From Gracilariopsis chorda (lineage: Eukaryota > Rhodophyta > Florideophyceae > Gracilariales > Gracilariaceae), in NCBI GenBank assembly GCA_003194525.1, contig NBIV01000262.1:1-64000 (forward strand): 64,000 nucleotides of DNA. Reading direction: 5' to 3'. This document shows positions 36,097-46,927 of this stretch, one piece after another. Below the pieces are notes generated by a model, which worked only from the letters and a program-made list of their open reading frames with translations, did not search any database and had not been told where the DNA came from. A program made the translations under genes and the position numbers. The stretch's first letter is position 1. The number at the start of each line of letters is the position of its first letter.

Positions 36097-38190
36097 TCAT
36101 CTTCTTCGAAAGAGCCCTAGCGTATGGAGATGATCTACAAGTTGACCTCTGAATTGGGTACTTTCCCGAGCACAATTTCTAGCACGCATTTTGTCTCTTT
36201 CATTGTGCAATCCGTCCTGGAAGTGTACAACAGGAGTACCACTCACGTGAGTATCCTCTTGAGGAGGAATATTCTCGAATAAGTTTTCTTTCGAAGTATC
36301 AATAAGAAAATTATGTCGCTTACACGCCAAAACAATAAAGAGGGTTGTTTGACGCAAATAATATCGTATTGCAGACCAAAAGATCTCAAAACGAAATATG
36401 AGCATTCCAAAAGCTTGCTCCACCACAACACGAGTACTAGAGTGGTATGAAATGTACAAATCCGTCTTACTTATCACATTACGCCCGGGATAGGGTGTTA
36501 GAACTTTTGATTCGTTTGCATACGCGTCATCGGCTACAACGGCAGCCCAAGAATGCAGATTAATTTGGAGCAACAATTGGTAAAATTTTGTGTTGCTCAA
36601 CGCTGTAGCATCATGTGTACCAGCACAGTGCCGGGCTGATATAAAAGAAAACTTGTAGTCGGCCTGTGCAGTTGCTTTTACACTAAGTGCAAAAAACTTC
36701 TTTTCGTTGTATTATTTCATAGAATCTGGAGGGTCTTTAAGAGAATATCTTCGAATTTCTATTGCAATTCTGTCAAGTGTAGTGCAAAACCCGGGAATTG
36801 GTGACACTGAAGGATTTCCAAGTCCCTGTTCCCTTGAGAGATAGACTCAGTGCTTGAGCCCTCCGTCTACCCAGATATGGGGTGTAAGACCGACCATAGT
36901 TTGGAAATACAATGGAGGTAAAGAGGAACAGTAAAAACAGGAAACGGTGGAACACGCGTACGGTGGACCAGTGCGAACCCAGAAAAGGGGGCTATCCACA
37001 AACAGAACGGAACCACCTGACGGGTCGTGTGGATAGCGGGAACAGACCCGACGATGGGTGCAGAAGCAACAAGAAACCACAAAAGAATACCCACTACAGG
37101 GTCGATATCTGTAACCCAAAAAAATAGAAGGCACACGACAATTAGTGAACACAGTATATGTGTAGTCGTACCGAGCGGGTATATAGTAAAAACCGATTTC
37201 GGTGACTCTCCGGGTGGAGTAGTGCACGATGCAAAGGCAATACATTCCAGAGCCGGACTCTTCAGGTCAAACTGAACACTTATGTGCGACCGAAAACTAG
37301 GGTTGACTTTGCTTTGCGCTCGCGACAGTGAGGTCCCGCTCACCGAAGTAGATACACTACAGAAATAAATAGTAATAACTAACTAAAATATTGCGCACCT
37401 GCTCAGCTCCATACACGTGGCTAGACCAATGTCAGGCACCCTGAGGGGTCGTCCCAAGTAAAACATAACATCAAAGCATGGCGCTGTAGCACACGCGCAT
37501 ACGCGTCCATCATTCTGCAATCCACTCCAGGTTTCTACCTTTCTACCTTTTTAAGTGAACTTGCACACACTACACCATCCACTTGGTGCAACTCCACATG
37601 AGTACAACTCATATACCGTAGAGCCATTGCGGTGACTACGTCTCACTCTTATAAGTTGCATCTCCACGGCGTATGACGCAGATGAGATGCTCCACATTAA
37701 GAACGGCAATTATGCCTGGGATAGGACTTTTTCTAAGAAGTTGAAAAACTTAATATTTTCCTAACATTCCTGCTCTGTTCGCGGTAGTTTTATGTGGGAT
37801 ACTGTAGAATCAAGAGCTTGCAATGTTTCCGAAAATATATGTTATACGGTTGAAGACCGAATTCCGTACGGCCAAGATATTTCCAACTAACTGGCTCCTG
37901 CTAGGAGCCGTATGGTAACAAATAGCATTACTGATGGCCGCAGTGAGGCTCCGATGTTGGAATTGTTTTAATGTCTTCGGCCTAATAAGAATTGTACACT
38001 TGAACGCAGCAACATGAATTGAGATTTTGGCACCCGATAGAGTAGCTTGAACATATTGCATAACAAAGATTCAATATGAGTTTGACAGTAAAATACATGG
38101 CGTGGAAGCACGCACTGCAGTATTTGGTTGTTGCTCTCCGTCATTTCAGACTGTATTACGGCGCACACAATACAAGAAGCACATAAAGCT
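36097..38190 (-). pseudogene. PIF/Harbinger transposase, split by a solo LTR
   Basis: The C-terminal DDE_4-type nuclease at 36097-36777 shows 'YNEKKFFALSVKA', 'CAGTHDATAL', 'VVADDAYANESKVLTPYPGR' and 'YHSSTRVVVEQAFGMLIFRF', the hallmark order for Harbinger. The Asp residues in THD and ADDAY are the expected catalytic ones. The N-terminal side resumes beyond the insertion ('LRKSPIPGIIAVL', about 37702-37740) and reaches about 38190, with a weak helix-turn-helix-like part at 37810-38061. Stops and frame changes are present. The usual second Harbinger gene (Myb/SANT-like) was not recognised nearby. Confidence 0.8.
36778..37696 (-). repeat. Solo LTR of family B (919 bp)
   Basis: On the plus strand it begins tgtagtgcaaaaccc and ends gagatgctccaca. 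It aligns with the split B LTR at 12492-12830 plus 24345-24949. Flanks are tcaag (36773-36777) and ttaag (37697-37701), a 5-bp target duplication with one change. Harbinger transposase coding lies on both sides. Confidence 0.88.
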
Positions 38191-38406
38191 AGTCTTCTTT
38201 TTCTTTGGCATCGTTTTCAACGCTTTTGAACCACTTTGCGAGCGAATAGCTTGAGGAAGATCGCAGTAGTCTGTGACAGAATGAGTAATTCTATGCTGAG
38301 GAATCTGAGGCGTGCATACTCTTGGACGTGGGATGAATGTATCGTTCTAGAGGTGTTCTTGTGTTCCCCGTAAAGTGGAAAACTGAAACTAAATCGAAAA
38401 TTTGTC
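38191..38406. other. Spacer before the Helitron-like array
   Basis: Short stretch upstream of the Harbinger transposase; no feature seen. Confidence 0.4.
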
Positions 38407-41400
38407 AATCTCAACACCCCCTACTATAATGATTTACACATGTATGATGGGGATGTTGTTGATTGACGGGAGTCGTTGCGCCAATAAACACGCGCGCACG
38501 CCCCCGTACGCGCGTGCAAAAACCTTTCATGGCGCAACGCCTCCCTTCCATTCACCAAATTCAGCAGCAGCAGCAGCAGCAAAGCGTACAGCTTATTGGC
38601 TGCTGCTGCATGCTGCTGCATGTTGACTGCTTCTGATGCTGAGTGGCTGGCACTACAGTAAATTAATGCAGTGCCAACCACTCAGCAGCAGCAGCTGGCT
38701 TTCGCGACACGCGACTGGCATGTTGCACTGCGCCAGTGCAGAAACATTTCCAGAGCATATATACTGTACTGGCGCAGTGCAAAAACAATCTCGCTTGCTG
38801 ACCCTACCCACTATTTTCACCTCCCATTTCACGCTTGGCCAATCTCAACACCCCCCGTACTATAATAATAAAATATGCTCGTGCATGAGAGGGGTGATGT
38901 TGATTGACGGGAGGCGTTGCGTCAAAAAATCCCCTTGCACGCCTTCTTGAACGCAGCTCAAAATGGCGTTTCGCGCAACGCCTCCCTGCAATTCAAAAAC
39001 TTCACCAACAGCAATAAATCTCAAACCTCATTGGCTGCTCCTACATGTTGACTGCGGCAGCTGCTAAGTGGCTGGCACTGCAACAATGCAAGCCACCCCA
39101 CTGCAAAGTGGCTGGCACTGCTGTTATTTTGGCAGTGCTGTCATTTTGGCAGTGCCAGCCAACTACAAGCTACTGTACTCTACACACAAACCTGTATTGC
39201 GAGCCAATCATCAACGCGCGGGCGACCAAAATCCCCTCACTTCAGCGGCGCGCAACGCCGTCCGCGGCCGAACGCCGCCTCGACTTGTCTCAGTAATCTC
39301 TTCATTCTATAGATTTACAAGCGAATGAGGGTGTACATGTTGATGGAACGGAGGAGTTGCGCCAATAAACACGCCTGCACGCCTCCTCCAGAGCGTCCAA
39401 ATACCTCTTTTGGCGCAACGCCTCCCTCCCGTTCAAAAATTTCACCAGCAGCAGCAGCATCAGCAGCATCAGCAGCAGCAGCAAAGCTCAAACCTTATTT
39501 TGGGTGCTGCTGCATGTGGACTGCTGCACCTGCTCAGTGGCTAGCACTACAGTAAATGAATTCAGTGCCCGCCTCTCAGCAGTAGTTGGCTTGCACGACA
39601 TGTGGCTGCCTTTTTGCACTGCGCCAGTCCAGCAAAATGCACAGACCATATATACTGCACTGCCGAAGTGCCAAATGCATCTTGCTTGCTGACCCTAACC
39701 ACTATTTTGCATCCCATTCAGGCTTGGCCAATAGCGCAGTGTCGTAACCTTTTGCTACTTTGGGCACTGTTGCTGGCATGGGACCTGGGAAAGGCCAAGG
39801 TCGTGTGCAGGATGCCTGCTACAACAGGCATTGCAGCATCGTTGTACGAAGATTGCCGCACTTTACATAGCCTTCTCGGACTGGGTGTAGCTGACAAGGA
39901 CATTACAACCAGCACTACAGCCACTTTGTCAAACTACGGTTTCCGATCTCCATGTGCAGAACTGCTACGTGAAATACAACTGCTCGTCTTGGATGAGGCG
40001 TCCATGCTCTCACGAAAGCTCTTTGAACTCATGAATGCGTTGCTCAAAGATCTCCACTGCATTGGAATGGAAAACCCGCCTCCGTTTGGGCGCTTGACCA
40101 TCGTTCTATCCGGCGACTACTCCCAACTGCCTCCAGTGGTGCCGCAGGTGTACATGGAGTCCGGGCCAAGTGGAAATGTGAGACGAGTGTACACAAACAT
40201 TCTCAACGGATTGCCTTGGAATAGTGATCTGTAGACGTTGTGCTACGTTCAAGTGCTGTATCTCACCGAACAACTACGCCAAGCTGATGATCTGGCATTT
40301 GCGTCGCTGTTACGTTCCATTGCATGCAACACAATACCGAACAATGCTCCATTACCACTCAGATCTACCGGTCTCATGCAAACCGCTTACCAATTCCTGT
40401 GGACGTGGCTCCTAACACGACGCAAGAAGGATGTGGATCTCAGCAAAATGCTCATTGCGTCCACAAATCAGTTGGTCAATGAACACAATGTGGCAGCGCT
40501 GGATCTGTTTCCTGGTGAACGCTTCACTTTTCCGTCAACCATGGCGGTACAACATGACGGTGGACAGAACTCAGAGCCCGACGTCAACAATACTTTTGTT
40601 CCCCAGTTTGCATATCAGTATGCACCTACTGGAGTAACACCTCATAGCTTGGATTTCAAGTTTGATGTGCCAGTTATAGTCATTCGGAACGTGCTGCATC
40701 CCACTGTGGGCAACGGAAGGCTGTCCTTAGTCGTGCGTGTCGATCAGTTTACCATGAATGTGGCTCGATTCGACGAGAACGGACAGGTGCTGGAACGACA
40801 GCTCCTGCGTCGTATCGACTTCGAGTTTTCTTTTGCATAGATTCTAATGATTCGAAAGCAGTTCCCCATTCGTGTCGCAATTGCAGCTACCGTTCACAAA
40901 GAACAGGGAAAGACGTTGGAGAGCTCGGTTGTGGATGTGAGACCCAACGTGTTCTGCGCCGGTCAGTTGTATGTCGCATTGTCGCACGTTCGAGGGATCG
41001 ACCATGTGCTGCTGCTGCATGACCCGCAGCTTAGATCAGCGAATGTGCACACAATTCATCCCATGCCTGTGGCCATCGCTAACCCAGTGCTGTGTGAACC
41101 CATTCAATTCTGCATCCCTGCACAACCATAATCATATATCTTGCGTTCTTCGTTCATTGAAATAAACCACTTGCGTTTCTGCTTTTGTTTTCTCCACCAT
41201 TCTTTTTCTTCTCACCGTTGTTTATCCCTCCTCCACAACTGCGCGCAGCGCCACTCGCAGCGGAAAGCGGCTTCCTCTTTTCTGAACACCCCCCGTACTA
41301 TAATGATTTGCTCATGTATGAGGGGGGTGGCGTTGATTGACGGGAGGGATTGCGCCAAAAACTCCCCTTGCACACCCCCTTCAGCGCGTCCTAAAACCTC

Positions 41401-42261
41401 TCTTGGCACAAACCCTCCCTGCCATACAAAACATTCAGCAGCAGCAGCAGCAGCAAAGCTCAAACCTTATTGGCTGCTGCTGCATGTTGACTGCCGCAGC
41501 TGCTGAGTGGCTGGCACTACAACACTGCTATGCATCGCACTGCACAGTGGTTGACACTGCAGTCATTTTGGTAGTGCCAGTCAATTAGAATACACTGTAC
41601 TCTCTATGCATTGCCATCCAATCAGAAACGCTCGGGGGCTTAATTGCTACTCTACTCCATACTCACTCTCGGCACAGCGGCCTTCATTAGTCTGCAGGCC
41701 GTTTGCGAGCGTTAGCAATCAAAAGTGGCCAGCAGATCACCCACAGTCACCCCTATTCAGCGGGGCGCAGTGCCGCCCGTGGCCGAAGGCCGCTTCCTCT
41801 TGTCCCTCGACTATAAGTATTTCTACGCGTATGAGGGGTATGTTTTTTATAGAATAGAGGCCATGCACCAATAAACCGCCCTCTATGCCCCTCTAAGCGC
41901 ATGCAAAACTCCCATTTGGCGCAAAGTCTCTCTACCGTTTAAGAATATCAGCAGCAGCAGCAAAGCTGGCTGCTTAGTGGCTGGCACTCCCATAATGACT
42001 GCAGTGCCAGCCAGTTACAAAAAGCAACGTGTCGCACTTTCCTCTCATTGGCTGGCATTGCAGTCAATTTAGGCACCTACACACAAACCCCTACGGCTCC
42101 AGATACTCTAAGCGCCGCGGCGCCCTGGGGTTCTACAAGCGCTATTGCGAGCGTAAGCGAGCAAAGTGCTCGGATAGCCTCTGAACGTAACACAATCAAC
42201 AAAGCTACAAAAACTATGCGGCGCGCAGCGCAGCCCACGGCCGAAGGTCGTTTCTTCTTGT
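38407..42261 (+). mobile_element. Head-to-tail array of five Helitron-like units
   Basis: Five units follow each other in one orientation: about 38407-38840, 38841-39290, 39291-41280, 41281-41803 and 41804-42261. A typical unit starts with caccccccgtactataat, a C-run to G-run stem-loop. A 13-16 bp inverted repeat of gggaggcgttgcg type follows, then (CAG)n facing gctgctgctg, copies of 'gagtggctggcactac', and finally two GC-rich hairpins and cttgt. The larger Helitron at 44-48.8 kb has the same 3' hairpins, which ties the array to the Helitron class. Only unit 3 holds coding sequence. Unit 1 lacks the 3' hairpins and unit 3 has a damaged 5' stem-loop. Confidence 0.75.
39767..41131 (+). pseudogene. 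Helitron PIF1-like helicase, C-terminal two thirds (unit 3)
   Basis: One frame carries superfamily 1B motifs in order: 'TTGIAASLYEDCRTLHSLLG' (motif Ia/Ib region), 'LLVLDEASML' (Walker B), 'LSGDYSQLPPV' (motif III), 'LTEQLRQADDLAFASLLRS' (motif IV region), and 'ATVHKEQGKTLESSVVDV' with 'LYVALSHVRG' (motifs V/VI). The Walker A part and the Rep domain are missing on the left. Two in-frame stops (40232-40234 and 40838-40840) interrupt it, but there is no frameshift, so it is a mild wreck. The closest relative in view is the helicase at 46.9-48.7 kb. Confidence 0.88.
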
Positions 42262-42483
42262 CTAACCTAACTAAGGATTTGTGCGACAACGACCTTCGCA
42301 CCCCTTAAAACATTAGTAAAATGCACGATTTCGTTTTTTTGGCGTAAACTGCGCCAGCACCCAAAATCGTGCTTCACGTTCATTTTTTGAGTCTTTTGGA
42401 TCGTTAACTTTTTGCGCCAATGATAATCAAACGTTTTAGACATTCAGAACGTTTTATTCTCAGGTTTGGGGCCGCTCAAGCTA

Positions 42484-42551
42484 CGGCCCTACCACTCTTT
42501 CCTGCGGGCAAGATGCAGACGTCACAAATGCAGGAAAGAGTGGTAGGGCCG
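42484..42551. repeat. Perfect 22-bp inverted repeat, 24-nt loop
   Basis: Arms 42484-42505 and 42530-42551 are exactly complementary for 22 bp; they begin cggccctaccac and end gtggtagggccg. The loop is 24 nt. No coding frame covers it. It sits just after the Helitron-like array. Confidence 0.9.
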
Positions 42552-42686
42552 AAGGGCCTTCTTACCCTTTTCGAACCTCCCTCAGGATTGCTATGACAAC
42601 GAGCAAGTTGACCCCTTAGTATACATCAATAAACGCACATTTATTTCCCTCCAAACAATCAGCCAATGGTAATCAAAGGATTTGCC

Positions 42687-43064
42687 CTACTGGCGCGAAT
42701 CGGTCGAGCAGGTGTATGATCTGTCACTCTCCACAGCCTCAACTTCTATGAGCCCCATTGAACCCGTCTCACACGCGGATATCTCTGACGGCCAGCGAAC
42801 AGGCAAATCCTTGCTGCGTCCAATCACGCGGTAGTCTTCCAATTCCGTGTACACGGTGTCGATTTTCGGGCCAATGGAGCACAGAATCTCTTCCAATAAA
42901 AACCAATTGACATTGCAACGGTGCATATCAGTGTGCTTCAATGCAGCCTGTATGATGCACAATTTTTCCAATAATGTGCCTAAGCGAGGTAGAATAGCAT
43001 CCTTACGGTCGTGCAAACGGCATAGTTGTAAGTAGCGAACCTCTGTTTGGGACGTATCGGCCAT
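42687..43064 (-). CDS. Unrecognised 125-aa protein
   Basis: A clean ATG-to-stop frame beginning 'MADTSQTEVRYLQLCRLHDR'. It is balanced in composition and predicted mostly helical by eye, with Cys/His residues ('HTDMHRCNVNWFLLEEI') but no metal-binding pattern I know. No signal peptide or membrane segment. An aataaa lies about 40 bp after the stop on its strand (near 42645). A 68-bp minisatellite begins roughly 190 bp upstream. It stands between Helitron relics, so it may be an element-borne gene or a small host gene. I cannot name it. Confidence 0.45.
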   Translation of the reverse strand: MADTSQTEVRYLQLCRLHDRKDAILPRLGTLLEKLCIIQAALKHTDMHRCNVNWFLLEEILCSIGPKIDTVYTELEDYRVIGRSKDLPVRWPSEISACETGSMGLIEVEAVESDRSYTCSTDSRQ

Positions 43065-43252
43065 GGTTTTAGAAAATAGTTGAAAAGAAGAACTAGAGTA
43101 AAATAAGTTGTAGGTGGCTGCTTGGAAAAAGGTTTTCTGCGACTTTAGGGTACGCTCTAGCTTAAGTACACAATCTTCAGCACATTAGACAATAGGTAAA
43201 ATAGAAACTTAACCTATTCAAACAACAAAATAAATTACGTATAGTACAACCT

Positions 43253-43600
43253 ACGTATACCCTTCTAACAAAAATAGTTATAGTTTACGTAGCGCATACG
43301 TAGGCTGCGCAGTACTTCAAACGTATACCCTTCTATCAAGAATAGTTGTAGTTTACGTTGCGCATACGTAGGCTGCGCAGTACTGCAAACGTATACCCTT
43401 CTAACAAAAATAGTTATAGTTTACCTAGCGCATACGTAGGCTGCGCAGTACTGCCAACGTATACCCTTCTAACAAAAATAGTTATAGGTTACGTAGCCCA
43501 TACGTAAGCTGCACAGTATTGCAAACGTATACCCTTCTAACAAAAATAGTTTTAATCTATGTAGTGCATAAGTAGGCCATACAGTTCTAGAAACATAGGA
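43253..43600. repeat. 68-bp minisatellite, five units
   Basis: The mark acgtataccc recurs at 43253, 43321, 43389, 43457 and 43525, exactly 68 bp apart. Each unit also has caaaaatagttatag and gcatacgtaggctgcgcagta. Weaker copies trail to about 43730. The interval between copies is complex and equal in kind to the repeat, so it is a tandem repeat. Confidence 0.93.
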
Positions 43601-44041
43601 CGCTGTAATAAGAATAGGAACAAACTATACGTTACATACGTAGATAAATCGTACTCCATATGTATTGACGTCTGAAAGCAAGACCGAATAAGAATACAAT
43701 GCATATGTACTTAGTAAAGTACTACAAATGTAAACTATCCAGGTACTGATGGTGTCAGGAGCATCTTGAGACAATGAAGACAACATGTATACGTATATGT
43801 CAGGCGGAAAAACTATTGTGCAAAACCAGTTCTCTACTTAAGAGGCAGAGACGGTACATGTTCCATGGAAAGGTGATTACCAAATCTCTCAACCTCTCTC
43901 CGGTTCTCTCTGTCCGACACCGACATGAGTTCTTCTTTGCATTGACCCCCATCACGACGTGGTGGTCGCCGGTCAGGAGCAGGCAGTCGTCTAAAAGAGA
44001 AAATAGAGCCCGTGCATTAACGAGACATAACCGATGAGCTT

Positions 44042-46846
44042 GTGCAGGTGGACCTAGGAACTAGAACCGAGCTTGCTCAAAATGTTATGGAACCTCATAA
44101 CCCTGAGGAGATATACTTGAACTCCTCTCATTCTTCCGGTATTCAACAGGAACGAGATAGGACGGTTATGCGGTTCGCTGGGAGACCTCGCCAAGGCATT
44201 AACTATGGAGCAAAATATGTCTGGGATGCAAGGGCAGAAAATATTCGTCAACGCCTCGCACGTCCAAGCTCTTCATATCCAGAGTACCAACCAATCACTG
44301 GCACACTTCCAGCGTGTTGTGGGACGTGCGGTGCAAACGGCCATCGCGAGCACCTCCGTGTCCTCTCAAAGATTTGGGGTGGGTGCTTCGTATTCGTATG
44401 TGCAAATATTGTGGCGCAGTTCTGCTTGGTGCAGAGACCGAAGGAATATGCTGTGGATATAAGAGCTCCAGATCGCTTGGAGTTTCTTTCAGACGAGTGC
44501 ACATCAATTCGAAACTTGAAGAAATATATCACTTGCGTTCTTTTCAAATGCTATCAACACAATTAAATGTGTTATATGCAACCGTTGTCACATTCATGGA
44601 TATGAAGTACGTTCGGGGTGGAAGTCCGTCATTTCTTCCATTTCAAGGCAATGTGTCTCTTTCTGTTCCAGACCAGGACGTGCGCTACACATATTTGTGG
44701 TCGGAAGGTCCTCCCAGTCTTAATTCACGAGATTATTCTTCTTCGTTCAGAAGAAGAATGGTGTCTAACCCGAATTTTCGATACTTGGTTCCAAAGTTGT
44801 ACGATATCATGCAACCAAGACCAGATATTGTCCGACAGAGATATAGAAATTTGTTCAGACCAGACGAAATTGTTCGCAGGAGATCAAACGCGGACCAGTC
44901 TACTCTGGACATCTCTGCAGACGATATTCAGGAAGGAATAGCTGTCCGGAATTATCAAGGTGCCCATGAAGCCCGAATTGAGGTGAGCTCTGGTGCAGAA
45001 CCGTTACCAGAAGACAGCCGAGGCCGACTTCTTGCAATGAGAGCTTTCGTCGTATAGCCAAGTGGACTGTTCAGGTCAGAAGCCCCAGTTGCGCAGCTGG
45101 TAGGCGGAAGAGAATCCCATCACATGTCAACCGGAAATCTTCGACGTCGATTTATCAATTATAAGCGTTTGAACCCTGATTCAATGGAAGCTGAGAAGGG
45201 AGATTTTCCACTGCTCTACCCTTACGGTGAGATTCATGCCCCGTATGATACAGCAACATATATTTCATCGAGGGATGCGAACAACCGAGACGAGGGAGCC
45301 TAACATGGGCAGAACACTCTAAGCGAAGACTGTACACCGATAATGTGCTGCTGAACTCTGGTAATGTTCTTCAGCAATGGTTGCTTCGTACTACCACAAA
45401 AATTGAAGACTTGAGACTTCGCTACTTGGAAACAGAACAGATGAAAATGGTTGAAGAACGGGAGCTGCAGGCTGGAACCCATACCAGAACAGATGCACTT
45501 GGCCCTCCCGGTAAATTCTTCTTTCCCGGTAATCACAAAACCTCTCCGGCGTACTGGAGACAAAAACGACTGGATTTGCAAGCAATGGTAGCTTGACTGC
45601 GCTCCCCGACGCTTTTCGTCACAGTCACAATGGACGTATGGCGGGAAGAGATGAAAAGGCTTAGTATGAACAACGAAAACACCGAAGCATTTTCTCCACA
45701 GGGAGACAAATGCCGTCCTTTTGATATGCCAGATCTTATTGCAAGAGTGTACAACCAGTATGAAAATTCAATCATGAAGGATCTACAGAATAATTCAGAA
45801 GAGCTGTTTGGCTTGAAATGCATTGGGATTGCCGCCAAAATTAAGTTCCAGAAGAAAAATACTCCACATCATCACATTCGTCTTTGGTTGGAGGGGGGCG
45901 TAATTGAAGATCCTGAGATCATTGACACTTTGATCAAAGCCGAACTGCCTCAGGGTGACTCGACTGAGGACCAGGAACTCCAAAACTTGTTGAAAAAATT
46001 CAATGTGCACAGACACTCTCCATATTGCCGCGGTCGTACCTCTGATGGGAGGTGCAGATTTGGGTATGATCAACAAGAAATTGTGGCTGAAACAACGATA
46101 AATGAGTACACAAATCGAGTGACCTACCGAAGAAGAATTACAGAAGATTTGAACGTGGTTCCGTACAATCCAGATCTCACAATGACGTACAAGGCTCACA
46201 TCAATGTTGAAAGAACCCAATGTGGCAGCGCCGTTTCATACCTGATTAAGTATGCTTTCAAGAGTGCCAAAGAACAGGATTTGGTTGTATCAAGTCGAAG
46301 GAAAGCCAATGAAGTTCACAGAACGACATGCTTCAAAATGAGATCAGGGCGTACATGAGAGCGAGAGTGGTGGGCGCGGTTGAAGCTGCATGGAACCTCT
46401 TTGAGTTCAGGCATGTTCGCATCAATCAAACTGTACAGGCACTTGACATACATCTCCCTGGAGAGCGACAGGTTTTGATTCGAAACGTAAGACTGCCTAA
46501 ACGTCTGAAGTCTTCTCTGCTGAGAAGATATTTCAGAAGACCCTCCCGGTACATGGACTTGAACTACATGACATACTACGAGACTGTACGTGTATACGAT
46601 AAGCTACCCCGCTCTGTACCAGAGTCTGACTCCACTCGGGATGGAGGAAGTCCAAGAATGTACGTAGTGCAGCGATCCAAAAATGATCGAACTGTGACTC
46701 GAATTAGATTTGCTCCTCCCGCAAATCCCGAACTATTTGCTCTTCGAATGTTGCACATGAACTCTGCATTCAGCTCCTTTGAGGATCCAAAACGTGTTGG
46801 GATCGAATCCTACTCAACTTATCGAGAAGCGGCAGTAGCCCGTTGA
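44042..46846 (+). pseudogene. Helitron Rep (HUH endonuclease) region
   Basis: The N-terminal zinc-rich part ('ACCGTCGANGHREH', 'CKYCGAVL') lies at about 44290-44420. The 'FPLLYPYGEIHAPYDT' block (about 45200-45250) is typical of Helitron proteins. 'SPTLFVTVTMDVWREEMKRL' (about 45605-45660) opens the Helitron-like N domain. The HUH motif is 'KNTPHHHIRLWLEG' (about 45858-45895). The two-tyrosine motif is 'SYLIKYAFK' (about 46236-46262), whose Tyr residues would cut and join DNA. Frame changes occur near 45060, 45300 and 46330, and a stop near 45594, so it is not functional. Confidence 0.85.
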
Positions 46847-46927
46847 CTATACATCCATGGTGACGAGTACGAAACGGCTTTCAATGAGGGAGTAGGATAC
46901 CATGCTACTCCTGCTGAGCTGCGTTAC

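Noticed and set aside
39430-39485. CAG runs as polyglutamine coding
   Set aside because: The runs lie in noncoding Helitron-like units, pair with nearby CTG text, and recur at the same place in most units; no protein frame is conserved.
43253-43730. Possible CRISPR array
   Set aside because: The 68-bp units abut without unique spacers, and the host is eukaryotic. It is a minisatellite.
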